Shown here piece after piece: positions 1 through 11,866 of a DNA stretch of 64,000 nucleotides. The translations under genes were made by a program, and so were the position numbers. How positions within the stretch are numbered: position 1 is the stretch's first letter; every line of letters starts with the position of its first letter. This stretch comes from Siderastrea siderea (Eukaryota > Cnidaria > Anthozoa > Scleractinia > Rhizangiidae), in the NCBI GenBank assembly GCA_964030785.1, contig OZ034968.1, positions 52,905,230 to 52,969,229 of the forward strand, in the 5' to 3' direction. Under the pieces are notes generated by a model. The model was given only the letters and a program-made list of their open reading frames with translations. It was not told the origin of the DNA and searched no databases.

Positions 1-717
1 ACTTTTAATTGACTGAACATCTCAGAAACCAACTGCGAGACAAAAAGAAAAGATTATTTGTGATAGTGTGACAGCGAAAATTTTTGAACGGCGAGCCGGC
101 AGTTGCTGATCGAGTGATTGACCTCGAACTCAGAGAAGTAATTCAGTGGATTTGGGCACTTCTTCGAACAGAATAAAGCTCAGTTTTAAATACAAATTTG
201 CTTTCGAAGTTTACTTTCGTTAAAACAAGTTTTATGTATTTTGGATGTATTTGTGAAGCCTTGCTCGATAGAGCAAGGTGGTGCTCGAATCAATGAATTT
301 GCCGGTTAAAAACGCGGGTAACCTTTGCCGAGCGATTTGTTTTGGCACATTTCAAGAAAAAATTCAGAGCCTCGCGTATTTTGCTGTGGGTTACAAATAC
401 ACGAAATCGTCAAAGCGCGCGTAGTAAAAACTTCCGACAATATTTTTTCATTAAGCTTAATACTGATTTCGCTCAGAAAATTGTGAAGTTTAGCCAAACT
501 GTATATGCTTTAAACTTTTCAATGCTTGGAGTTCTCGATGAGATAAACAAATCAAAACCCCACGATTGTGAGCGTAATTTGTCACCCACGATATTAATAG
601 GCAATCGAGTAAGCGTGAAATACATTTGCAAAGATGATTACGAGTTATTTCATTATAATTTTGGGGTCACACGCCTGTTGTACGAGATAAATACCAACTA
701 AAATTCCGAATGAACGA
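1..717. other. No supported gene
   Basis: The only notable reading frame runs from 342 to 701 on the plus strand (119 codons). It has no recognisable domain, low-complexity composition and no splice context that I can defend, so I do not call it a gene. No RNA gene or inverted-repeat element is evident in this stretch. Confidence 0.5.
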
Positions 718-1253
718 AAGTTTCGCTTTCCTGGTGGATGTCTAGCTTGCATGTTTGTTTTTATTATTTTTCTACTCTGTTTGGCCTCTCGAGTATAAAC
801 TTAAAATCAGAAACCATTGACAAGAACAGTTGGTTCCGTATTTCTAGAACAAAAAATTGTACTTGAATTCGACAGTATTGAGCTCTATTGATTAGTATCT
901 AGTATGCTGAAACCACTTTCATTATCGTCATAAAATGTAAGGTTCTGTTAAAGGCATTCTGAGCAAAAAAAAAACGCATTTCCTAGGGAAGAAAAAACAA
1001 ACACAACAAAAAAAAAGGAAAAAAAAAAAGATCGGCTTTTGTATCCATGCCTTAAAAAAAATTTGTTGCCCCCTTTTTAAAATGCTCTGTTTTGTTGTTT
1101 CGGGTATCTTCCTACGAACGTTTTAGTGTCACCAAAAAAAAAAAAAACAAAACACTAAGTAAAAGATGTTAAATTAACTGCTTGTAAATTTAGTGTCAGT
1201 TTGAAATGAAAATTTTTGCGCAACACCTTTCTTGGGCTAGGTTTTTGTGTCTT
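718..1253 (+). repeat. Direct repeat, copy 1 (~535 bp)
   Basis: This stretch, starting at AAGTTTCGCTTTCCTGG and ending at GCTAGGTTTTTGTGTCTT, recurs almost unchanged at 1432-1963. The copies differ mainly in A-run lengths and a few substitutions. The ~178 bp between them (1254-1431) are not repeated. No coding content is visible, and both copies contain long A tracts. A local segmental duplication is the simplest reading, although two insertions of one short repeat family are also possible. Confidence 0.9.
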
Positions 1254-1431
1254 AATGGTAACTTGCAAATAATAATTTCCATTGAATCTTGATGAGCACG
1301 ACCCGTCGTTTTGGTATTATTTTTATGAATGAATAAAACTGTTAAAGACAAAGTTTGGTTCGCCGAATGGGTAATATATATGATTGATTAAGGAAGGTCC
1401 CACTGCATTTGTCACCAAAAAGGATCACTTC

Positions 1432-1963
1432 AAGTTTCGCTTTCCTGGTGGATGTCTAGCTTGCATGTTTGTTTTTATTATTTTTCTACTCTGTTTGGCC
1501 TCTCGAGTATAAACTTAAAATCAGAAATCATTGACAAGAACAGTTGGTTCCGTATTTCTAGAACCAAAAATTGTACTTGAATTCGACAGTATTGAGCTCT
1601 ATTGATTAGTATCTAGTTTGCTGAAACCACTTTCATTATCGTCATAAAATGTAAGGTTCTGTTAAAGGCATTCTGAGCAAAAAAAAAAACGCATTTCCTA
1701 GGGAAGAAAAAACAAACACAACAAAAAAAAAGGAAAAAAAAAGATCGGCTTTTGTATCCATGCCTTAAAAAAAATTTGTTGCCCCCTTTTTAAAATGCTC
1801 TGTTTTGTTGTCTCGGGTATCTTCCCACGAACGTTTTAGTGTCACCAAAAAAAAAAAAAAAACATTAAATAAAAGATGTTAAATTAACTGCTTGTAAATT
1901 TAGTGTCAGTTTGAAATGAAAATTTTTGCGCAACACCTTTCTTGGGCTAGGTTTTTGTGTCTT
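1432..1963 (+). repeat. Direct repeat, copy 2 (~535 bp)
   Basis: Second copy of the segment at 718-1253, in the same orientation, about 714 bp downstream start to start. Identity is very high by eye, which suggests a recent event. Confidence 0.9.
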
Positions 1964-2914
1964 CATTGATTGTTAAAGTACTATGTATTTGTAATAAGAT
2001 CCATACTACAATATATCAAAATGAACAAAAATGTATGAAATTACAGCATTCCAATTACATTGCTTCCCAAATGTGAATGCTTCTAAACGCAATGTTAGTC
2101 TATCGAAGCGCATCGAAATAAACAGTTTCACAGCAACATGGTTTCATTACATTTGTACGCCAAATTTGGCAAGAAATTCAGTTACTTTCTGAAGCGGATG
2201 AGCTGCAATTTCTCATTTCGTGGAGCGCGTAGTTTTTTGTTTCGCCATCGTGCTCTTCGCTCCTTGTCGCCCGCTCGTTCAGGCGTACTTGTGCCTGCTT
2301 TGACGTCTTGCTCAACGATCTGAATACAGTACAGACGCTTTGAAGAACTTTCTTTATATACAAAAAGTAGCGAGGAATCAGGTTTTTGTTGTCACTTTTT
2401 CTCACTGAATATTTTTTTCCTTCTTGGTCTGACCTCAGTGATATAAGTCAACGACCTCCCATGAGTTTCAAAGGGACTTGTACATGCTCTGCCATTAGGA
2501 GCAAACGACAGCATCATAAAACTCCGTGACAGCTCAGTGAGAGCAGCATGTTTACTCCGTGAAGAGAATTACTTGTAAAGGGCTTGATGCCGATAAAATT
2601 AGCGCACATTATAGTTAAATGGTAGCCAAGAATTTTGCATAAGACTAAAAGAATTCACTCTACTTAGGCTCTATTTAAGCTTTTGTGAACGATTATTACA
2701 AATGAAATATATATTTGTATTATTCTTTCCGTGGAAATTTTACCTGGAAATTTTACCTGTTTTGAGCAGGACATAAAGAAGACGCCAAGATTAGAGAACC
2801 AGCTAAATTTAAGTTGCGAAAATTCCTGCAAAGAGAGATCAACAACTAGGGTAAGGATCTCCATGTAGTAGAAACAGTTCCTTACACTAGTCTGTGACGA
2901 TCGGAAAACAGGAG

Positions 2915-3180
2915 GCAGTGTGGCCAAGTGATTAGGGCGCCCGACTTGACATCCGGAGGTCCCGGATGCAAGTCCCGCTCTGACAGATATCTGGAGTTGT
3001 TTCACGGCCGACATGGGTTTAGCTCCTTGGCCATACTTATAAATAGCCAACTGGTCTGCCTCCTGCCAGCTGGGATTTTAACTTGTTATGTTCAGTTTGA
3101 AATATTTGTGTTAAGGTTTAAATGCTCGGCCCTACTAGCACCTTGCTATAATTTCTTGCCGAGGGTAAATAAAGGGCATT
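2915..3180 (+). repeat. tRNA-derived SINE, left-arm copy
   Basis: The head resembles a tRNA gene. It has an RNA polymerase III A box near 2921-2932 (TGGCCAAGTGAT) and a B box near 2964-2975 (GGATGCAAGTCC). A non-tRNA body rich in T follows, reaching the GAGGGTAAATAAAG stretch. The inverted copy near 32900-33090 has a better B box (GGGTGCAAGTCC). A third copy at about 43530 starts only at the B box. The body runs directly into the 5' side of the lectin gene in all three loci, so it was present before the lectin locus was duplicated. Confidence 0.7.
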
Positions 3181-3210
3181 TTTGTTTTGAAAACGTCTTT
3201 GGCTTTCTTT

Positions 3211-6200
3211 GGTTCTCTAAGCCCCGAGGTACGTAAACACTAATCTAATTAATATCTATATCCATAGAAATATATCTGACATTTACTTAAAACACACCCA
3301 AAGATGGCCTAAGTCACGAAAATCAAGTGAAAGCAAGAAACCTGTGGGAGCCAGTTCTTTGGCGGGGAGGGTGTGAACGGGTTTCAAAAGGTGGCCAGCA
3401 AACAGGTTTTTCAATGAGTACACTGTGAACATTATCTTGTTCTAACAACATTCATGTATCACCATCAAGGGGAATAACTCTCACCAAAGCAGCTACAAGT
3501 TGAAGTTAAATTCATTGTTTCTCATAAAGTTGTAATAGAATATCCGTGATGAACAATCAAAGTAGCAATTTCGTGATCTTTTCCACAGCGTGGGCAGTCA
3601 ACTTTTTCGATGCAGCCAGTGACAGCTGCACGGACAGATGTAACAAGTGTAAGTATGATCAAATACCGTTAAGTAATAGCAAAACAACTGAGTTGAACCA
3701 ACAACAGATTTAACACTTACGCAAGAGAACTTATTATAAGTGGAATATCTTAGGTCTTCTTATATGACTGTGGCGAAAACCTACATTTTTTTGGCGAAAT
3801 GACACCTCCATGTGTCGTTACATCGGAAAATATTAATTCCTTTCATTTTTAGTGGATAACTGTATGTCAGCTAGAGTGGTAAATAGGGTCAGTCAGTTAG
3901 CATTTTGGGAAACCAACGGCAGCTAGTAAATTAGGGAAATAAGACCTCGTTTCCTAATTTTTTTCATCAGTGGCTTAAATCTTCAGGTCACGAATCCAAA
4001 CAAGACAACCTGTGTTAGCTTACGGAAACAATATGCGTAAACAGCATACAAAATTGAATTTTCTCGTTTGGTGCTCCTGTTTACAACAACGCTTATCTGC
4101 ATCCAACGAAAAAGTCATGGAAATGCCATTTTCCAAGGAAATGTCATTTTCTGCTCTCTCACATTTTTTCATGACTTTTTATAAAGGTATTTGTTTAATT
4201 GGTTGATCTTCTTGGATTTCTTTAACTGAAATTTAAGTTGCAATTGATGATTAAATTCACCCTCCTTGAGATTCTGTTGCTGAAAGGTCGGTTAACACTG
4301 ATCAGTAGGGATAAACGAAGCGGTAAATTTAATCCGAGTATGATAGGAGACGTCTCGATCATCAGATTAGTGAGTTCATCAACCTGACTAACTCAGCCGA
4401 GAAAAAATAACTTTATATATGATTTGGTAGGCACTTGAAATCAGGAAAAAGTTTACCAAAACAATCAAAATGGAGGATTTTTAGAAACTGTGCGATATTT
4501 TGTATACTTTTTGTGTCGTGATTTCTGGAGGCACAAAAAGGGCACCCCAGTCGGGCGGAGCGTCCTCACGAGAGCACTTTGGATTAAACAACAGACTGTT
4601 TTGGTGCTCAATTATTGACTTTAGATTCTAATTTCTTATTCTATTAAATTTCCGACAAATCCCCCTACCTTTCAAACAACCTAGAAAATCACCAAGACAT
4701 TTACAAACCTTTACATGACATCAAACTGCAACCTGTAAAAGTTATTTTTCGATTGGTAGAAATGCTGATGAGATAATTCCAGAAGCTGCTATATATATAA
4801 AAAGGGAAACATAAAATGTTACCAGAATGCTCCTTTAAATCACGACTTTTATTTCTCTTTACAATAATTGCTTACAACCATAAAAAACCGTACTAGGTTG
4901 GAAAATTTACTTCGTGAGAATCCTCTCTTACTTCGCTTTGCTTAATTCTCTAGAAGGCTGGTTGAAATCCACGGGACTAACCGGCTGGCGACCAGAGGTT
5001 TCTCTCCGTTCCTTCGCCGAGCATTCGTCGGCTGAAGACCGACAATTCCGGCCGATGAAAGAGCGGCGTATTAAAGCCACAAGAGAAAACCTTTGTAGCC
5101 TGTGAACAGGCTCCGGTAGGGGACAGGCAGCGCTCAGAACGAGGGAAGACTTAGTAGAGAGGAAGACGGCCCCTTCCCTCTTCCCCATTCGTTCCCCACA
5201 CCCTCCTCGTCTCTTCGCTCGTTCTGGCCCTTTCCCCTACTAGAGAGCCTGTTCACAGGCTAAAACCTCTGCAATTGTTTGTTACAATTTTCCGTCGTGA
5301 ATGGACCTTGACCTTTTTAATCTAATTAGAGAAACGTTAATCACAGTCTCACAATGTGATTATTATACCGGGATGCGTAGAAAAACCGCAAATAGCTCTC
5401 AAAAATCTAACTTTTCGTCACAGCGTAGGCGATTGTAATTCTCCCCGGTTCAGCTTCTTGTTGCGGAATAAGGGGGAGAAGTAAACTCGTTGACTATCGA
5501 AGTCCTTTCCGGTATATTTTTTTCTTCAGGATTCCCCCCTTTTTTTTTTTTTTTTCATATTTGGCTTTTTCGTGTCCTTTAGGTTGTCCGGCTGGCTGGA
5601 GTGCTCATGGAAATTCATGTTATTACCTCGACAATTCTCCTACCCAGAAAATGAGCGATGCACGGCTGAAGTGTCAGAACATGGGAGGAGATCTTGTCAT
5701 AATCAGATCAGTCCAGGAAAACGACTTCATTTTCGATCTGGTAAAGAAGCTGAATAAACGTTATGGTGTGTGGCTTGGGCTCCAGCGAAAGGCTGACTCG
5801 AAGTTCTACTGGATTGACGACACTCCAGTAGAGGGACACTATCAGAACTGGGCACAAGGGGAACCAAACGACAACCTAGGAGTAGAGGATTGTGCCCACA
5901 TATATGGACTAGGAAACTCTGCAGGAAAGTGGAATGATAGCCCTTGCGATTGGGAAGTGGTTCCCTCTGTTGTTTGTCAGAAGGCTATTTTAGGTTGTCC
6001 GGCTGGCTGGAGTGCTCATGGAAATTCATGTTATTACCTCGACAATTCTCCTACCCAGAAAATGAGCGATGCTCGGCTGAAGTGTCAGAACATGGGAGGA
6101 GATCTTGTCATTATCAGATCAGCCCAGAAAACGACTTCATTTTCGATCTGGTAAAGAAGCTGAATCAAGCTTTTGGTGTGTGGCTTGGGCTCCAGCGAAA

Positions 6201-6402
6201 GGCTGACTCGAAGTTCTACTGGATTGATGACACTCCAGTAGAGGGACACTATCAGAACTGGGCACAAGGGGAACCAAACGACAACCTAGGAGTAGAGGAT
6301 TGTGCCCACATGTATGGACTAGGAAACTCTGCAGGAAAGTGGAATGATAGCCCTTGCGATTGGGAAGTGGTTCCCTCTGTTGTTTGTCAGAAGGCTATTT
6401 GA
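3211..6402 (+). pseudogene. Secreted C-type lectin gene, left-arm copy (broken, doubled CTLD)
   Basis: Relative of the intact lectin at 43790-47146. Exon 1 has lost its start codon and signal peptide: sequence jumps from TTTGGTTCTCT to AAGCCCCGAG just before the donor at 3229. Exon 2 (3599-3658) is intact, with acceptor CACAG and donor GTAAGT. Exon 3 begins at 5583 and holds two nearly identical C-type lectin domains in tandem (period 411 bp). The first carries EPN and GKWND motifs and six cysteines. Its normal TGA stop is replaced by TTTAGGTTGTCC, which reads on into the second domain. The second lost one G in the CCCAGAAAACGAC stretch near 6126 and stops at 6154; the rest of domain 2 continues in another frame to 6402. 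A polyadenylation signal sits at 6606. Without exon 1 it probably makes no secreted product. Confidence 0.88.
5097..5261. mobile_element. MITE-like inverted-repeat element in lectin intron 2
   Basis: The element begins AGCCTGTGAACAGGCTC and ends GAGCCTGTTCACAGGCT, its inverted complement, around about 130 bp of G/C-rich sequence without coding capacity. The same element lies inverted at 30828-30992 in the right arm. It is absent from the corresponding intron of the third lectin copy (near 45797), which dates it to after that copy split off and before the palindrome formed. Confidence 0.75.
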
Positions 6403-9400
6403 GGTGGCCTGTTTATTCTTAATGGAAATGTTGTTTAAAATTTTAAAATTTTAAGTTAAAGGACGTTATACAAACTGGTTAGTTATATTAAATAAGTAAT
6501 CCCAGATATTACTGTTAGAGCATTGCGTTTGCTCAGCAGATGGTTAACTTAACAACGATCAAGGTAAAATAATGTTAAGCAAGATGAATGTTAAGTCAAA
6601 TGACAAATAAAAGTGGTATCAGTGGCAATTTATGTTGTAAAAGATTTGTCTTTGAGTGCAGCGGCTTGATAAAAATTATACCTTTTATACTTTAATATTA
6701 CTCCGTGGGCTAAGCAGACTTCACATGGGTTGGACTTTATAAGCTGTGGTATTTTCGTTTCATTTCTTTCAACTATTCCACCGGGAAAGATTTGATACGA
6801 CAATCGAAAATATCAACTGAGGAAATCGACAACAATTTCAAGGAATACTTTAACGTGAGCCTTTCCTACATGTTAAATGAATATAGATTACTTCACAGAA
6901 AGTGCAGCACACAGAGTTGTGCAAGTTATTTCAAATAATATTTTTGCTCTGCACAATGCACACAGACGAAGCACATTTCCAGCGAGAATCCAAATAAGAG
7001 TGCGTTAAAAATCGGTCTCCGGCAGCTGTTTCTAAGACAACCTGCAGTCGAACCTGCATAAACAATGCTGACGTATTGAAGAATATCATTCCTGGTTTAA
7101 ATTATCCAGAAAGTCGGAAAAATTCACAAACAGTAAAACTTACTTACACAATTTCCTTTTCGGCCTGAGAATTCTCTTTTTCTTCATGTTGGGGGTTGGG
7201 GGTGGGACGGGTTGAGGCTACAGGTTTTGTGAAAAAGATGCCAAGGGAATACTGAATCGACAGATTGTAAGTGCCAGGGTAAAAGTGATAGTATTAGTGA
7301 ACAATTTTGGCATTAAAAGATTTACAAATAAAGCAGAGCTTTTCTATGGCTCGTTTCAGAACTAACCTGACCCCACCTTTAATGTATTAATTAAGCAGAA
7401 GTGGAACCTTTTGCTTTAAAAAGATCACACACAGTTCAAGCCGGTTACCTGTATGTGAAAAAGATTTCTTCGTAAAAGCGGATGAAAGGAATTTGCAGGT
7501 TCTCAGGTTTCTGAAAACTGGATTTGAACAGACTTATAAAAGGCTCCGATTAGGAATACAAAGCATGCTGTACACCTACATCGGCGATATTTCTTGTTAC
7601 CAGACCAACCCAATTCCTTAAATGCACCTTAAAGTGACTCGGACAGCTAAGTCACCCTCATAACAAGGTCTTCCAACACCTCAGAGTGATGGCGGCTCGT
7701 TACAAAATGACAGGTTATGAGGACTTTGTGATCAAGGCTCTCTTGGAATTATTTATTTATTACTGTTTTCTTCTCTCTTCTGTTTAACCGATCAACCGAT
7801 GAACCCACCCACTTTTGCGAAGAATTGTATGGGGGGGGGGGGGGGGGGAGGGGCTCCGCCCTCATTTTGTTGGATCACGCCCTTTGCGTTTTTCATTTGC
7901 AAAGTTCATACCTCGCCCAAACTCATTCAACATCATTCAACATCATTCAACAATCTTCATTACAACTTTGTTGTGCAATGTTGAACAAGGTGGCCAGACG
8001 AATTCAAAACATTTGTTCACACCTGAGAAGATAGGAAAAGATGAATAAAAAATATAGAACTTCACTGAACAGGGTGGCACACCTTAGAACAGAAGAAAAA
8101 TCGGCAAAATTTAGGAACATCATTAAGCAGGAAGGCCAAGCGTGTTGAATTAACCAGTGTTGATCGGTATTGAATGGAACGTTGAACCCCAAAGTTTAAC
8201 AGTTTTGAAGTTTTCTTGACTGTTGGAAACTTTAAGAGGCCTACTCTGGGACCTTAATTCGCCGTAACTTTGGGTGACTTAAGGCGACTTTAGCAAAATT
8301 CGTCAAAGCATTATGGCGATTTTAAGCACTTTAAGCGACTTAAGGCGATTTTAGGTGACTTAAGGCAATTTTGGGCGACTTAAGGAGATTTTGGGCAACC
8401 TAAGGGCAATTTTAGGTAAGTTGAGGGTGTATTCTAATTGGCCCTGGCCCATACAGCAACCTCGAGGACCAGGAGTTGTCCTTCGTAAGACCTCTGCCCC
8501 CACGCCCTCTTTTGCTCAATGCAACAAATTATATTTGAACGTGGGCAGATAGTGAAGCCCCAGCCATCACACATTCACTTTTTAGACTGCGGGCCTTACC
8601 ATCAGAACAGGGTCTCATGTCCGGATCTTATTATTGACGCTCATCTTGCTAATATAACACTAAACAGACTTGAAGTAAATCAGTCAATTCCAAGGTGTGA
8701 TGATTACTGCCAATTGAACAGAGCATGCTTAATGCCCACAAAAGAAATGATCACAACTGGAATTGTCTGATACATAATTCATCTAGTTGACACTAGAGAA
8801 TTTCTTTTTCTATATTGACCATTAAACTAAAAATACTACAATAAAATAAGAATAACAGTCATCGTATCAGTCATGATTATATTTTCAAATATATACACAC
8901 CAACAGGTGAGATGACATGCATAAAAGCAATACTACGTTGCCTACACTGAAAACATAAAACTTACATTTGGTAACCTTCCAGGACGCTCCAGAGTACTCC
9001 AAAACAACTTGGGTCTCTTCAGAAACTATAAATTGTAATCAATTGGCTGCTTTCCTGTCACGTACAAAATAACCCACGAATACTTATGGAAACAAAGGAT
9101 AAATTTCTCCGCAATGTGACTTGCCTCTGAATTTGTCCATCTCCACCTTTTCATACTGCTGCAAACTTCAGCATCATCTTGAATACAATCACCAGCTCAA
9201 GAAAAGTAAGAGCTCTGGACGATTCCACCAACGAGCGTTTTGCCTGTCACTCAAGCAAACGATCTTCTCTTTAGCTGGCACAATACGCTAGCCCTATCCA
9301 AAATTCGTCATCAGGAACCATATCCCAAAACGCAGTAGAAAAAGGTGCCGTAGAAAAAAGACTCATGGCATCCGTCATCTTTATTTCCTCTCTACCCAAG

Positions 9401-10241
9401 ATTCCTTTTGACCAAGCATGCTCGTTTCCAGCTCCACGCTTCCTTTCAGATATGTGCATTTGTTTACCGGGCTCCGAGATCAAGCGCTAGCCTCGTTGGA
9501 AACGTCATTTCGATCTTCTTAGTGGTCGATTACAGGAAAAATTGATAACCAAGAATTGTAATGACAGCCGGCAAGGAAATTTGCGGTCATTACGTGTGCT
9601 GCTTGTGTACGAGAAGTGGTCTGATAAGATGAGCGCCCGGCAGATTTTCGTCTGAGATGCTGTAAATTCGTCCCAGCTAACTTCAGGAGTATTTTGAAGT
9701 GGATTTTTCTTTGTATTGTCATTATGCCAGGGAAACTTGTACTATTTTAGAAGATTTATATCGTGTTATGGCATCTGATCCCTTTAACACTGGGTAAGTA
9801 CTGGCTGTACTTGCATGAGAGACAATTCATTGCACTTGGCAATATTTTAGATGCATGGAACAATGGCCACCATCTCTCACATTCACAAATGGTTTCACGC
9901 TGTTTTTTTGGGAGTGGACGTTCTTGTTGATTGAAGATTTCACGACACTAAGCAGGAACTTCTCAAGGGAGATCACTTAGTAGAGGGATCGGATCAAGGA
10001 GATACTTGGTTTTTCTCAAATTCATTAATTATTCATGTGCTGATGACTTAATCAGCTTGCATCAATTGGGTCAGGTGCATGTATTTTGATACCCAATGAA
10101 CATACCGATCAAGACACATTCGATTAGTTCAAAAACTGATCAAGACACTGATCAAGAAACTTGAATTTTAATCAGTCTTAATACTAAATACAGTATATTT
10201 GCCGCTTCAATCATTACTTACAACAACAATACGGCAAGATA

Positions 10242-11557
10242 CTATTCTTTCTTAGACACCGTTACATTAATTGTACAGTTTTTGAATTTTCCTTTCTGGA
10301 AAACAGCATCCTTAAAAGCAATAGATTCGTCTTGTTTTTCTGTGGTAAAACGTGAAACTGCACTAACACTTGGACCTAGGATCTTTGAAACTTTAGAAAC
10401 ATTTTCTTCCGTAGGCTTTTCGTACTGAAACAATGCATTAGAACGATGCACTGACCTTTCGCGAATCAATTTTTCTTCCATCCCAGCATTGAACAGGGAG
10501 GAAACACAGGTAACGCGCAAACTATGAGCGGTTTTGCGTTTAAAGCCTGCCGCCTCGCACATTTCAGGCAAAATCTTGTTCAAGCTGTTAATACCTACGG
10601 GCACTTTATCGAACGTGAACTTAGTTTTCGATGGCTTAAAGTAAAATGCAGTAACTTTCTTTGCATGAGTCTCAACTAAGGCACGGCTCGTGCTTTTCCT
10701 CATTAGAATGACAAACGTGCTTAACCACTCGTGGCACATATTTAATATCACAAAGACCTCCATGATAAGTTTTGGAGGCATTTTCTTCAAACTTAATAAA
10801 ATTGGAACCAATTTCAAAGTTGTTTACTACAATATTTCTGTGATCTCCACCACGCAACCCAAAATCTTTTCCGTTGTAGAAATAGATCGTGTTCAATAAC
10901 GACTTAGCTGATGTAGTTCCCAGCAATTTCTTCTCCCAGAATGTTGCTTCTTCTTGCTCGCTCACAAACTCCTTCTCCTCCTTCTTGCACTTAATATGAA
11001 GCCCTTCTTGAACGCCGTCCTTCATCTCGGCATCTAAGCAACGTCGGAACAGGACAAATCTTCGAAAAACAACACACCAAATTCAATTCCCAAAACAGTA
11101 CATTTTAAAATTCTGAACAATGCGGTCCAATAGTTGTCAATTACCTTTTGTCACTAGCGTCCAGAGGATTCAAAGCTTCGGATCCATTTTTCTCCTCCAA
11201 ATAACGCTTGAGGGCACAAATGATACCATAAACAGTCTTGGGAGGGTATCTTCCACCGGAATTTTTAGCTACCTCCATCACGAATTTTGACAGCCAATAG
11301 TTCAGCGACAGAGCGTCCATTCCGGCAATATCTGCCCTCAGAGCGGTAACCTTGTGTAAATCGTAGTCCTTGAAGACACCACCACAATCTAACACCGGAA
11401 CTTTAACCTCTCTTAACCTCTGCCATTCGGCAAAAATGCTCACAGCCCACTTGTTGTTATACTTAGTTGAAGTTGGAACGGCGTCATTCACCAGAACATT
11501 TTCTTGAGAAGAAGTTTTAGGAACGCGAAATCGTTCTGATCCGGACTCGACCTCCAT
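10242..11557 (-). pseudogene. Crypton-type tyrosine recombinase (DUF3504-like), broken
   Basis: Exon 1 (11557 down to 11145) encodes an N-terminal SAM-like core with YNNKWAVSIFAEW and YGIICALKRYLEEKNG. It ends in donor AAAAG/GTAATT. An 85-bp intron leads to an acceptor at 11060, and exon 2 continues in phase with RFVLFRRCLDAEMKDG. The catalytic region has GLRGGDHRN (first arginine), TAHSLRVTC (H-x-x-R), the VHRSN histidine box and a tyrosine in FQYEKP. This is the layout of the Crypton-derived domain found in ZMYM-, QRICH1- and KIAA1958-like proteins. Near 10680, just after KHEPCL, the frame breaks: exon 2 stops, and the remainder (from ALVETHAKKV to 10242) is in another frame, apparently through a small deletion. 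Catalytic residues therefore survive in a gene that cannot make one chain unless an alternative splice bypasses the break. Confidence 0.82.
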
Positions 11558-11730
11558 TACGCAGCGTAACGTTAATCTACCAAAAAACCCGCCCGCATCG
11601 CCGCATATTAAACATTCATTTCATTTGCCACGAATAAGAAACAAACAATAGCCTATTGAGCACGCCTTCTAATTACCTATTCTGCGGAAATAATTGTACT
11701 AAATTTTCACACTAGTTTGAGAAGCCAGCT

Positions 11731-11866
11731 CAAAAACTCGTGCTTCGTTTTTCATCAGGGGTTCCAAACACCTCGAAACAATAAAAGCACTCCGCCTTCG
11801 GCGTCGTGCTTTTATCCGTTTCTCGGTGTTTGGAACCCCTGATGAAAAACTCGCACTCGTTTTTGA
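11731..11866. repeat. Foldback (palindromic) element, 60-bp arms
   Basis: The arm 11731-11790 (starting CAAAAACTCGTGCTTCG) is the near-perfect inverted complement of 11807-11866. A 16-bp centre contains a smaller GCCGAAGGC-type palindrome. There is no coding capacity. It lies inside the TIR-bounded insertion, upstream of the recombinase gene, and could be an independent MITE or a cis structure of the larger element. Confidence 0.85.

Noticed and set aside
342..701. 119-codon open frame
   Set aside because: No domain, no splice context and AT-driven composition; frames of this length are expected by chance in a window this size.
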